In this document: positions 1 through 7,382 of the stretch, piece after piece
Layout of the letters: each line of letters begins with the position of its first letter
Numbering within the stretch: the first letter of the stretch is position 1
Source: IOR16 sp963521065
GTDB taxonomy: Bacteria > Bacillota > Clostridia > Peptostreptococcales > Anaerovoracaceae
Assembly (NCBI GenBank): GCA_963521065.1
Contig: CAUQTI010000002.1
Coordinates: 1-64,000 of the forward strand
Reading direction: 5' to 3'
DNA: 64,000 nucleotides
Notes under the pieces: generated by a model
Database searches by the model: none
What the model saw: the letters and a program-made list of their open reading frames with translations, nothing else
What the model was told of the DNA's origin: nothing
Translations under genes and position numbers: made by a program

Positions 1-29
1 TTATAGGATTTATATCTAATTTTCAATAG

Positions 30-114
30 TTGAGGAATTATGCAATTTCCTCAATTAAATAGTAGAAAACATGAGCAACCGTTATTTTATTTTCTTCTGG
101 GTTAACGGTTGCTC
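30..114. repeat. Two successive hairpin-forming inverted repeats
   Basis: Seen: a perfect 8-bp stem (30-37 with 47-54), then a perfect 12-bp stem (73-84 with 103-114, starting GAGCAACC). Neither is followed by a good T run on the plus strand. They may be the weak or factor-assisted end of a gene left of the window, or a protein or RNA site ahead of the XRE regulator at 179. Confidence 0.5.
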
Positions 115-178
115 AATTGTATAAGAAACCCCTGCATGATATATTTTAAGAGAAGAAAAGAAACTGGAGGGAACAATT

Positions 179-1222
179 ATGCAAGTTGGAACTATAATTA
201 GAAAATGCCGTAAAGATAAAAATTTAACGCAAGAGGAAATGGCAAAGCGTATTGGTGTGAGTGCTCCAGCTGTAAATAAATGGGAGAACGGCTATTCTCT
301 GCCGGATATTTCCTTACTGTCGCCTATTGCCAGATTGTTAGATATTTCTATAGACACCTTGCTGTCTCACCAAAAAGAACTCTCTAATATAGAAGCAGAT
401 TGCTTTATAGAACAAATAAATCGAAAACTAAAAGAAGAACCTTTTGATGAAGTGTTCCAATGGGTAAAGCAATGCTTTATGGAATACCCAAACTGCGATT
501 ATTTAATTCTTTGGATGGCTCGAATATTAGACAGTCAGCGGCAAGGGAGGGAACTTCCTAATGAAGAAAAATATGATACCTTTATCTTGGATTCCTATAA
601 GCGTGTATTGGAAAGTAAGGATACGGGGATGCAAGAGGGCGCCGCTGAAGCACTATATTATTTTTATATGAGCAAGGAGGAATACGAGCAGGCTGAGAAA
701 TGCCTTACCTATTTCTCTCAGGATAATCCAGAGCGCAAACGGAAGCAGGCTATGATTTGCAGTAAAACCGGGAGGGAAGAGGAAGCGTATAAAGCATATG
801 AGGAAATACTCTATGCCGGATACCAAAACCAAAATATGAATTTCTATCATATTTACATGCTGGCACTCGAAGAAAAGAACTATGATAAAGCACACATGCT
901 GGTTGATAAGATGCAGAAATTAGCGAATCTATTTGAATTTGGCGAGTATCATGAAGTTTCTCCTGGAATTGAATTGGCGATACGGGAAAAAAATGAGACG
1001 AAAACTCTGCAAATTGTGGAAAGCATGCTTACAAACCTTGAAAGCATAAGTGCTTTTACAAAATCGCCGCTTTATTCACATATGAATTTTAAGGAAATAA
1101 GCAGGGAACAGCTTACAGAAATCCGAAAAGATCTGATGAAAGGATTCTGTGATGAGGAAACCTATGCCTATTTAAAAGAGAGTCCACGGTGGAGAGCATT
1201 GGTGGGGCTACCTGGGAAATAA
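179..1222 (+). CDS. XRE-family regulator with C-terminal helical repeat region
   Basis: The 347-residue protein has a Cro/C1-type helix-turn-helix at about residues 8-60 (LTQEEMAKRIGVSAPAVNKW, then a PDISLLSPIARLL segment). About 280 mostly helical, Glu-rich residues follow, with TPR-like character (aromatic and Ala/Glu spacing, as in EQAEKCLTYF and EEAYKAYEEI). Inferred role: a cytoplasmic DNA-binding regulator whose helical part senses a partner protein or peptide. The ATG is supported by GGAGGG 8 bases upstream. It stands alone, convergent with the AraC-type gene at 1289. No target is evident. Confidence 0.85.
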   Translation: MQVGTIIRKCRKDKNLTQEEMAKRIGVSAPAVNKWENGYSLPDISLLSPIARLLDISIDTLLSHQKELSNIEADCFIEQINRKLKEEPFDEVFQWVKQCFMEYPNCDYLILWMARILDSQRQGRELPNEEKYDTFILDSYKRVLESKDTGMQEGAAEALYYFYMSKEEYEQAEKCLTYFSQDNPERKRKQAMICSKTGREEEAYKAYEEILYAGYQNQNMNFYHIYMLALEEKNYDKAHMLVDKMQKLANLFEFGEYHEVSPGIELAIREKNETKTLQIVESMLTNLESISAFTKSPLYSHMNFKEISREQLTEIRKDLMKGFCDEETYAYLKESPRWRALVGLPGK

Positions 1223-1239
1223 GATGGTCAAGATTGATT

Positions 1240-1275
1240 GAAAATAGCACAGAAGGATCATTGATCACTCTGTGC
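1240..1275 (-). terminator. Hairpin between convergent XRE and AraC genes
   Basis: GCACAG at 1247-1252 pairs with CTGTGC at 1270-1275, and the centre (TGATCA-like) is nearly self-complementary. Read on the minus strand it is followed by CTATTTTC, a weak T run, so it could end the AraC-type transcript. On the plus strand no T run follows. Confidence 0.4.
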
Positions 1276-1288
1276 AATTAAAAAAAGC

Positions 1289-2158
1289 TTATTTAATTGC
1301 GACCAATTCAATGTAACCTCTTGTACCGATTGGTTCAAGCTGAATGCGAGGGTTCCCTTTATCCCAAGTGTAACCAATTACACTAGGATCGTACTTTTTA
1401 ATGCTGCTCCACACCTGTTCGATTGCCTCACAATAGTTTTCCTCTGCAAAAGGCTCGCCTTGAAACATCAGATATTTGCAGGCAGGAAGATCAATCACAT
1501 CCAATCCTTCTGGGATTGTATCTGCATAATCCGTTGCAACCTCCACACCCTGCACATATTCCGAGGTGCCTGGTTTAATGTAGCTTACAGGCAGCCAGAG
1601 TGAAACCGGTTCTCTGCTGACGGATTTCAAGCTAAGCAGTAGCCCCCATACATCACAGCCGACTTCCTCGCAGTAGGCAAAATAATCGGCAGCTTTCACC
1701 CCTCTTTTAATCAGCACTTTTCGCGCTGGCTTCTCAACGACTTGAATAAATACATTTTTTACAGTTTCCATTTTAATCTCCTTTCGGGTAGCTTTGTACT
1801 TTACGCCATAAGGAGTGAAAAGGTAAAGAGGAGCAGGGGCGGTGGCATATTCACTTGGATTGCATCCAAATTCACGAAAAAAGGCACGTTGATATCCATC
1901 CACACTGCCAAAAGCAAGTTCCAGTGCTACATCGAGAATTTTGCAGTTTTCATCCCGCAGCTTTAGTGCTGATTTTGACAGGCGAAATCGCCGAATATAA
2001 TGCGCAGGGGTCATATTTGTCCACTGCGTAAAGAGCCGATGGGAATACCATGGTGAAAAAAGCGATACTGCCGATAAATCAGCCAAGGTAATATTTTCGC
2101 ATAAATGTTCTGCAATATAGTCCTGCATTCGCTGAACCGCTTCTCTGTGTTCCTCCAT
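1289..2158 (-). CDS. AraC-family regulator with GyrI-like effector-binding domain
   Basis: The 289-residue protein has two AraC/XylS helix-turn-helix motifs in the first 110 residues (ITLADLSAVSLFSPWYSHRL; ILDVALELAFGSVDGYQRAF followed by FREFGCNPSEY). A GyrI-like/SOUL-type small-molecule domain covers about residues 130-289. Known for the family: these proteins act as effector-dependent transcription factors, some for toxic hydrophobic drugs. The start at 2158 is chosen because AGGAGGTGAGG lies 3-13 bases ahead of it; an ATG 27 bases upstream lacks this spacing. A second strong start inside the gene at 1771 (AAAGGAG, 6-base gap) could yield the effector domain alone. Confidence 0.85.
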   Translation of the reverse strand: MEEHREAVQRMQDYIAEHLCENITLADLSAVSLFSPWYSHRLFTQWTNMTPAHYIRRFRLSKSALKLRDENCKILDVALELAFGSVDGYQRAFFREFGCNPSEYATAPAPLYLFTPYGVKYKATRKEIKMETVKNVFIQVVEKPARKVLIKRGVKAADYFAYCEEVGCDVWGLLLSLKSVSREPVSLWLPVSYIKPGTSEYVQGVEVATDYADTIPEGLDVIDLPACKYLMFQGEPFAEENYCEAIEQVWSSIKKYDPSVIGYTWDKGNPRIQLEPIGTRGYIELVAIK

Positions 2159-2602
2159 TTCCTCACCTCCTATGAAGCCAATCATAACATTTGCCGAAAC
2201 GAAACCTCTCGACCTTTTTTGCGAACCATATTGTGTATTAGTTTACCATAAAAATAATCCTTTAACCATCTTGCTGCCGATGGCTGCTTGGTGCATTGTC
2301 GCTGAATCACTATGACGTGCGATTCAATCCTTATAAAAATTAGAATGGATATGGCCCGTATAATCGTTTGTACTGGAGGTGAGCAAGGATTTCATAGAAA
2401 CGATTTTTTGTTTGTGATATAATTTGGATAAATAGCGTATTAACGCAGTATTGATAAAAGAAAAGGAATAATATGAACTTTATTCCCGATGAATTAGTTG
2501 TGGAGATGGGATATCCTTGCCAAAAATTTGTTTTGCGGAGACCGCTATAATTTGACATGCATGAAATAGAAGGTAAGCTTGAGGAAATATTATGGAAGGG
2601 AG
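2159..2602. other. Intergenic region without a supported gene
   Basis: This stretch lies between the leftward AraC gene and the duplicated VOC region. Only very short ORFs occur. One of 25 residues at 2473-2550 has a weak RBS (AAAAGGAATAAT) and no recognisable product. A TATAAT-like -10 (about 2417) may be a promoter, but no convincing -35 accompanies it. Nothing else was recognised. Confidence 0.4.
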
Positions 2603-2802
2603 ATAGGAGATTATTAAATGGAGGGAATAAAAATGAATAAAATTACATGTATCTGTTTGGGTGTGAGGGATATGGAAAAGGCAGTTCAGTTTTATAGAGA
2701 TCATAGGAGATTATTAAATGGAGGGAATAAAAATGAATAAAATTACATGTATCTGTTTGGGTGTGAGGGATATGGAAAAGGCAGTTCAGTTTTATAGAGA
2801 TC
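2603..2802. repeat. Exact 100-bp tandem direct duplication
   Basis: Bases 2603-2702 are repeated without mismatch at 2703-2802 (the identity extends one base further). The unit carries the ribosome binding site, the start codon and the first 23 codons of the VOC gene. Since 100 is not a multiple of three, the first copy is out of frame with the full gene. The junction has the form expected of a recent slippage or unequal crossover, or of an assembly error. Confidence 0.95.
2633..2740 (+). pseudogene. Truncated first copy of the VOC gene 5' end (35-codon ORF)
   Basis: The first repeat copy has the same GGAGGG and ATG as the intact gene and encodes the same first 23 residues (MNKITCICLGVRD...FYRD). 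It then runs out of frame across the junction for 12 residues and stops at 2738-2740. The stop overlaps the true start of the next gene (2733), so if it is translated the two ORFs would be translationally coupled. It is a by-product of the duplication and has no expected function as a protein. Confidence 0.75.
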
Positions 2803-3164
2803 AATTGGGCTTTCAGACAGAAGAAAAGGAAAATAACCCTAATGTTATATTCTTCAATACACCTGGAACAAAGTTTGAACTCTATCCGTTAAAGGGATTG
2901 GCAGAGGACATTAACAGCGAGGCTCCACCAAGAATAACGGAAGGGTTTAGCGGCATTACGCTGGCTTATAATGTGGAACACAAAGAAGACGTTGAAAAGG
3001 TGATTGAAACCGCCAGATGCGCCGGAGCGAAAATCGTGAAAGAACCTCAGGAGGTTTTTTGGGGTGGATATCACGCTTATTTTTCTGACTTAGACGGATA
3101 TTATTGGGAAGTTGCATGGGGCCCTGGATTTAAATTTGATGATGACGGTATGCTGATATTGTAA
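2733..3164 (+). CDS. VOC (glyoxalase/bleomycin-resistance) family protein
   Basis: The 143-residue protein is a single vicinal-oxygen-chelate unit: it opens with ITCICLGVRDMEKAVQFYRD, has FFNTPGTKFELYPL in the middle and ends YHAYFSDLDGYYWEVAWGPG. The family binds a metal and either modifies or sequesters small molecules; the substrate cannot be told from sequence. The ATG at 2733 is preferred over one 15 bases upstream because GGAGGG sits 7 bases ahead of it. The RBS and first 23 codons lie in the second copy of a 100-bp tandem duplication. The CPBP protease gene follows closely. Confidence 0.85.
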   Translation: MNKITCICLGVRDMEKAVQFYRDQLGFQTEEKENNPNVIFFNTPGTKFELYPLKGLAEDINSEAPPRITEGFSGITLAYNVEHKEDVEKVIETARCAGAKIVKEPQEVFWGGYHAYFSDLDGYYWEVAWGPGFKFDDDGMLIL

Positions 3165-3216
3165 TTGACATTTAAAAATGAATCTCAGTCGAATAAGCTG
3201 CTTTGAGGAGGGAATT

Positions 3217-4125
3217 TTGGTTACAGACAAAAAACAAAAAATGAGGGGACTCTTCTATATCTTGATTTGCGTAATTCTAAATAATATTGTGGCCTCTGCA
3301 TTTTATTGGCTGGTCGATTCCGGGTTGTATCATTACATTACATCGACTGTACAGGGAAAAGAAAATCGAATACAGGCTTATACTCAGTGGTATGCATCCT
3401 ATGATTGGCTTTTGCTTTCTACAGAATTTGCAATCCTTCTGCTGGTTACGTCAATTTTATTGAACGTTCTATTAAAACATCCGCCAAAATCTATAAAGGT
3501 GTGGTTTTCCCGTTCTGACATGATACAGCTTGCGGCGGGACTTTTTGCAGGGGGAAGTGCAATGTCAATTGTATTCTTTGTGCTTCTTCTCACAAAAAAT
3601 GCAAGGGTTATATCCTGGAGCCCCAATCTTTCGATTGCTGCACTAAGCTATTTATTCGTATTTGTTTTAGTAGGGCTTGCGGAGGAGTTTTGTTATCGAG
3701 GCTTTGTAGTTACTGCTCTAGGGTCATTTGAAAATAAATACGCAGTGATTCTTTTATCAAGCATAGTGTTTGCAGCGATACATAGCTCTAATGCAGAATT
3801 TAACCTGCTTGCTTTTTTTAATATTACACTGATTGGAGGATTTCTTGCTTACGCATTTATTGAATCAGGTTCTTTATGGTTTCCGGTAGGGTTTCATATT
3901 TTTTGGAACTATTTTCAAGGAACTGTCTATGGGGTGAATGTAAGCGGAGTAGCGATTCCAAGTATCTTCACCGCGGAATATGAAAGCTATAATTTACTGA
4001 ACGGCGGCCTGTTCGGGCCAGAAGGGGGACTTGTCGTTACGGTAATTAACCTGCTCCTGCTTCTATTTACAAGGTGGTATTTTAAAAATAGAAATCGGAA
4101 GGCACCTCTGCATGCGTTATCGTGA
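3217..4125 (+). CDS. CPBP (CAAX-type) intramembrane metalloprotease
   Basis: This is a polytopic membrane protein of about 302 residues with the family signature EEFCYRGF (EExxxR), then HSSNAEFN and HIFWNYF, which provide the metal-binding Glu and His residues. Seven or so hydrophobic segments are visible. Bacterial members cleave or process membrane peptides and are often linked to bacteriocin self-immunity, but no bacteriocin gene is nearby. A TTG start at 3217 is preferred because AGGAGG lies 5 bases upstream. An in-frame ATG at 3178 has no ribosome binding site but would add 13 residues. No terminator separates it from the gene at 4168. Confidence 0.85.
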   Translation: MVTDKKQKMRGLFYILICVILNNIVASAFYWLVDSGLYHYITSTVQGKENRIQAYTQWYASYDWLLLSTEFAILLLVTSILLNVLLKHPPKSIKVWFSRSDMIQLAAGLFAGGSAMSIVFFVLLLTKNARVISWSPNLSIAALSYLFVFVLVGLAEEFCYRGFVVTALGSFENKYAVILLSSIVFAAIHSSNAEFNLLAFFNITLIGGFLAYAFIESGSLWFPVGFHIFWNYFQGTVYGVNVSGVAIPSIFTAEYESYNLLNGGLFGPEGGLVVTVINLLLLLFTRWYFKNRNRKAPLHALS

Positions 4126-4167
4126 GTGTGGGTTACTTTCTATCGATAAAAAGGAAGGTTGAAATTT

Positions 4168-4893
4168 ATGAAATATTATCCGTGTCATATTAATATCAAT
4201 GAAAAAGATGGATTTGTCTTTGCGACAGGGATTGAGTTTTCTCTTTTTATCTCTGCAATGCCGAAGCGTCCAAATAACATTTTAATGCTGAGAGGGTTTC
4301 CTCAAAATTCACGCTTTGATTTGCGTACTTGCTTGGAATACATTACGGAAGCGGATATGGAAGAGTTTCTTTCAGAGGATGTATATAATTACGGTGATTT
4401 TTGCTGGGCAGATATGCAATCAGATGCAGACCTTAAAAAAATAACGGATGAAGAGCTCGCTGAGCTGCTGTTTTCTGCGCATTTAAAGCGGCCGTTGAAC
4501 GAAATATTTTTCACTTCACTGAAAAATAGGTATCTTTACCTATGTCACGATGATGACTATTGGGTAAAGGTGTACATGCAAGAGGTGAAAGAGTATAAGG
4601 CTGTGATTGAGAAAAAAATCCGGACTGTATTTATGGGACGGAAAAGGAGCATGCCGCCCATTCCGGAAGAGATACTGAATGCACTTTATCACTTTTTTAT
4701 TGGAGGGGGCACGTTTGATTTTGAAAATGCCACCATATCTTCAATCCATACAGGAGTCCGAATCTATCCTGCGCCCAATGTAGGATTCAACGTAGATGAT
4801 ATCCATAAATTGTTAGATCGACAGCGTAATATAGCAAGTATTGGACACTATTTAGAATACAATCCAAAAACAAAAAAATGGGCACTGCTATAG
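4168..4893 (+). CDS. Unrecognised 241-residue soluble protein
   Basis: I do not recognise the family. The protein has no signal peptide or membrane segment and is rich in aromatic and acidic residues. It begins MKYYPCHININEKDGFVFAT and ends in a compact segment (VGFNVDDIHKLLDRQ, then a basic tail). The middle has an RYLYLCHDDDYWVKVY stretch. ATG 4168 follows AAGGAAGG at a 9-base gap; a TTG three codons upstream is less likely. It is probably transcribed with the CPBP protease upstream, and a clear terminator follows. Confidence 0.7.
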   Translation: MKYYPCHININEKDGFVFATGIEFSLFISAMPKRPNNILMLRGFPQNSRFDLRTCLEYITEADMEEFLSEDVYNYGDFCWADMQSDADLKKITDEELAELLFSAHLKRPLNEIFFTSLKNRYLYLCHDDDYWVKVYMQEVKEYKAVIEKKIRTVFMGRKRSMPPIPEEILNALYHFFIGGGTFDFENATISSIHTGVRIYPAPNVGFNVDDIHKLLDRQRNIASIGHYLEYNPKTKKWALL

Positions 4894-4920
4894 CTTGCTA
4901 TTTCAGTGCCTTTCGCGTTT
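4881..4920 (+). terminator. Terminator after the 4168 gene
   Basis: GGCACTG (4881-4887) pairs with CAGTGCC (4904-4910), and a T-rich tail TTTCGCGTTT follows. The left arm overlaps the last codons of the gene. Confidence 0.7.
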
Positions 4921-5009
4921 GCGGTGGATTTTATAAATGCTGTGATTCAATGAATTCAGTGACTTGCTTGGGAAATTCGTCTGTGTAGCACCGAATGGTA
5001 TCGGCGGAT

Positions 5010-5525
5010 TTATTCCAAACGATCAATGAGGAGCTGACCAGTGTAAGTGAGGGCCATACTTCCCAGCTCCAGAGATGGAGTGTCAAACAGAAAATCCTTC
5101 TTACCCTCTGCTTCAGCCACAGTTTCTTTGAAATAAGCATATGATTCTGAGTCTGTGTACTCGGAATAATCACCATTTTCCAAGGGTTCCTCATAATCAA
5201 GGCTAATCAGTCCTTTTTCATGCAGGCTCTTTAAGAGAGAGGCTGTATTTTTGACTGTTTCCATGGAATCTGCTTTGGAATTTAGATAAACAGGGGCAAG
5301 CGCTACGGACTCTAAATGGTTTGATTGTGTGCTTTTCAATAGGAAGCTGGCGAGTGGGAGGTAAGGTGTCTGTGCTAACTTCTGTAAAAATTGGAGCTCC
5401 TCCGTTGACACTGATACTTCTTCCTGAGGGGCGGCCGCGTGACAGCCGCCACAACAGCAGCCAGTGTTCGTTCCCTTTATATTTTTATCGCCGCTTTGGC
5501 AGCAGCCGTTATGCATATGACTCAT
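5010..5525 (-). CDS. Cys/His-rich N-terminus, unrecognised 171-residue protein
   Basis: The first 32 residues carry a dense metal-ligand cluster (MHNGCC, then GCCCGGCH). The rest is soluble and helical (EELQFLQKLAQTPYLPLASF; NTASLLKSLHEKGLISLDYE), with a spacing reminiscent of a winged helix, though I cannot assign it. The start is set by AAAGGAATCAGAA before the ATG. It has a near-perfect sigma-A promoter at 5624-5652 and a palindrome just after the expected start of transcription, so it is probably controlled by a repressor. After its stop a coding-looking tail (ADTIRCYTDEFPKQVTEFIE) continues in another frame to 4931, which may mean a frameshift. Inference: metal or sulfur-related role. 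Confidence 0.65.
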   Translation of the reverse strand: MSHMHNGCCQSGDKNIKGTNTGCCCGGCHAAAPQEEVSVSTEELQFLQKLAQTPYLPLASFLLKSTQSNHLESVALAPVYLNSKADSMETVKNTASLLKSLHEKGLISLDYEEPLENGDYSEYTDSESYAYFKETVAEAEGKKDFLFDTPSLELGSMALTYTGQLLIDRLE

Positions 5526-5599
5526 TTCTGATTCCTTTCTTTTACGATGCGAGCAGACGTTTTAATTTTATAAGAATTTTAATATATTTTCATATAGGG

Positions 5600-5613
5600 T
5601 TAGCGCGGGCTAA
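5600..5613. promoter_or_regulatory. Operator-like palindrome
   Basis: TTAGC-GCGG-GCTAA is a perfect inverted repeat. It lies about 11 bases downstream of the -10 of the minus-strand promoter of the Cys-rich gene, close to the expected +4 to +17. This position suits a repressor operator; no matching regulator was identified. Confidence 0.5.
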
Positions 5614-5623
5614 TTATTTAAAT

Positions 5624-5652
5624 AGAATAGCATAAGGAAATGCGGTTGTCAA
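5624..5652 (-). promoter_or_regulatory. Sigma-A promoter of the Cys-rich gene
   Basis: On the minus strand TTGACA (5652-5647) is separated by exactly 17 bases from TATTCT (5629-5624). It would give a leader of about 90 bases before the start codon at 5525. Confidence 0.75.
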
Positions 5653-5719
5653 TCATGCCTGGCAGGCGGATAGATAGAAGCGCTCTCGCGTTATTACGCC
5701 GCAAAATAGAAAAGTATAA

Positions 5720-5748
5720 TTGACAAATCCAACAGAAAATGAGATACT
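5720..5748 (+). promoter_or_regulatory. Promoter of the cobalamin riboswitch transcript
   Basis: TTGACA (5720-5725), 17 bases, then GATACT (5743-5748). The transcript would start near 5755, about 110 bases ahead of the riboswitch core. In that leader AAATCAGG (5755-5762) can pair with CCTGATTT (5823-5830). Confidence 0.6.
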
Positions 5749-5863
5749 GAATTTAAATCAGGATGGAAATAGATATAGCCCCCAATTGATTTAAAATTAA
5801 ATGTGATTGAACCTTTTGGGAACCTGATTTGTGTTTTAGCAGAAAATAAAAAAAGATGGTGTA

Positions 5864-6048
5864 TTTTATGTTCCGCCGGCGGATGTTTGCCGGTGGCTAA
5901 GATGGAACACCGGTGCAAATCCGGGACGGTGCCGCCGCTGTAAGCGAGGAGCCTGCGCCAAAGCCATGAAAAATGGCAGCCACTGTGTTTTTAAACTTGG
6001 GAAGGCTGGTAGTAGGTAATGATACGCAAGTCAGAAGACATACATAAA
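5864..6048 (+). ncRNA. Cobalamin (B12) riboswitch
   Basis: The diagnostic elements are present in order. There is a closing stem P1 (TTTATGT 5864-5870 with ACATAAA 6042-6048), then the conserved core CCGGTGCAAATCCGGGACGG followed by GCCGCTGTAAGCG. A GCCACTGTG ... GGGAAGGC pair of blocks follows, and a B12-box-like GCAAGTCAGAAGAC at 6026-6039. Known for the class: it binds a cobalamin and represses the downstream gene. A terminator at 6140-6174 makes transcription attenuation the likely mechanism. Confidence 0.93.
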
Positions 6049-6139
6049 TTGCATATGCATTAAGAACGCGATTCTGTAGTGTATAAGATTACAGCATTGT
6101 TGTGTATGTGATGCCTTGAAATAAACCCAGTGAAAACGG

Positions 6140-6174
6140 AACTGTGACTTTTTAAGTCGCGGTTTTTTTGTTTT
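6140..6174 (+). terminator. Riboswitch expression-platform terminator
   Basis: AACTGTGACTT (6140-6150) and AAGTCGCGGTT (6154-6164) form an 11-bp stem with two G-U pairs and a 3-base loop. A T run to 6174 follows. It lies between the cobalamin aptamer and the gene at 6230. Confidence 0.8.
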
Positions 6175-6229
6175 AGGCTGGCTCCGTATGTTCCAAAGAA
6201 ACACTAAGTGTGAGAGGGAGGACTCTATT

Positions 6230-6532
6230 ATGAAAATCAGCTGGTTTAAAGATCCGGATAACATTGTGTACGCAGAAGCAGAGAAAGTGATTCCTGCATT
6301 GAAAAAAGAAACGGGAATCTTTGATTTAGAAAGTAGAATTAAAAATTTTCGGGATAATCCTACGGCAGAAGGAGTAACGATTCGAGGGACGAGGCGAGTT
6401 TCTGTAAAGCTGTTTATTCCCAATTTGACCTTTGATGAAAAGTTGGAAATGGGAGAGAATGTTTGGATTTATATGGGTGAAACAAGAGAATGTTATTGTG
6501 TGTACACGCCATGGGAGGCTGTAAATGCATAA
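6230..6532 (+). CDS. Cobalamin-riboswitch-controlled 100-residue protein, unknown function
   Basis: The protein is short, soluble and mixed in charge. It starts MKISWFKDPDNIVYAEAEKV and contains GVTIRGTRRVSVKLFI and a CYCVYTPWEAV C-terminus with two Cys. I do not recognise it as any known B12 synthesis, transport or B12-independent isozyme family. The ATG at 6230 follows GGGAGGACT; an in-frame ATG at 6188 lies between the terminator and the RBS and is unlikely. It is the only gene between the riboswitch and the next terminator (6568-6600), so it is presumably switched off by cobalamin. This makes it a candidate for a new B12-linked function. Confidence 0.75.
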   Translation: MKISWFKDPDNIVYAEAEKVIPALKKETGIFDLESRIKNFRDNPTAEGVTIRGTRRVSVKLFIPNLTFDEKLEMGENVWIYMGETRECYCVYTPWEAVNA

Positions 6533-6567
6533 AGCACATTCATCTTCTGAATAAGGAACTAAGAGAA

Positions 6568-6600
6568 AATACTGTGTATTGTTTTATACAGTATTTTTTT
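6568..6600 (+). terminator. Terminator after the B12-controlled gene
   Basis: AATACTGT (from 6568) pairs with ACAGTATT (ending 6595), followed by a run of seven T. Confidence 0.8.
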
Positions 6601-6701
6601 GTACCTTAAAATCAGCAATAAAAAGAGTGTTCCGGAAAAGATTTATCAGGACATAAGGAAAACATATCCGTATAATAAGATATAAGCGAGGAGGAAATAA
6701 A

Positions 6702-7382
6702 ATGAGCTATAACGTACTACTAGTAGAGGACGAAAAAAAGATGAGAGCGATCATAAAGGATTATTTTCAGGCAAAGGGGTGTGCCTTATTTTCTGTAGGG
6801 GATGGCTTGAGTGCGCTTGAGATTCTTTCAGAACGGAAATTCGACCTGATACTGCTCGATATTATGATGCCAAAGCTGGATGGATTTTCTTTATGTAAAA
6901 AAATTCGTGCTGATTCGGAAGTGCCGGTTATCTTTCTGACTGCAAAGTCCGATGAAGCAGATAAGCTTTACGGTTATGGTCTTGGTGCGGACGATTATGT
7001 GACGAAACCTTTCTCTCTGGCAGTTTTATATGCGAAGTCCATTGCACTGATGAACAGAGCTGCTGGCGGCGTTGTAAGCGAGAAACTTCAAGCAGGAGGA
7101 ATTACAATTTATCCTGAACGAAAAGAAATAAAAATTGATAATACCTTTATAAAATTACCCAATTTAGAATACAAGCTGTTACTTTTTTTTATCAGGCATG
7201 AAAATCGGATTGTATCTAGAGAGCAGATGCTGAATCAAGTATGGGATTTCACCTTCGAGGGGAGCGACCGTGTTGTAGACAGCCATGTAAAAAAGCTGAG
7301 GCGGGCGATTCGGCCTTATGATTTCTATATAAAAACGATTGTCAAAATGGGATATAAATTCGAGGTGGACAATGAGAAATAA
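6702..7382 (+). CDS. OmpR/PhoB-type response regulator
   Basis: The 226-residue protein has a receiver domain with acidic residues in LLVEDEKK and a phosphoacceptor Asp53 in LILLDIMMPK, a Lys in VTKPF, and a winged-helix DNA-binding domain from about residue 130 (REQMLNQVWDF; VVDSHVKKLRRAI). It would be phosphorylated by the histidine kinase encoded next. The coding regions overlap by 11 bases, so the pair is translationally coupled. The RBS is GCGAGGAGG ahead of the ATG. Target genes are not evident. Confidence 0.95.
   Translation: MSYNVLLVEDEKKMRAIIKDYFQAKGCALFSVGDGLSALEILSERKFDLILLDIMMPKLDGFSLCKKIRADSEVPVIFLTAKSDEADKLYGYGLGADDYVTKPFSLAVLYAKSIALMNRAAGGVVSEKLQAGGITIYPERKEIKIDNTFIKLPNLEYKLLLFFIRHENRIVSREQMLNQVWDFTFEGSDRVVDSHVKKLRRAIRPYDFYIKTIVKMGYKFEVDNEK

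Noticed and set aside
2340..2558. 72-codon minus-strand ORF ahead of the VOC gene
   Set aside because: No RBS, implausible composition and no family; it lies in a noncoding spacer.
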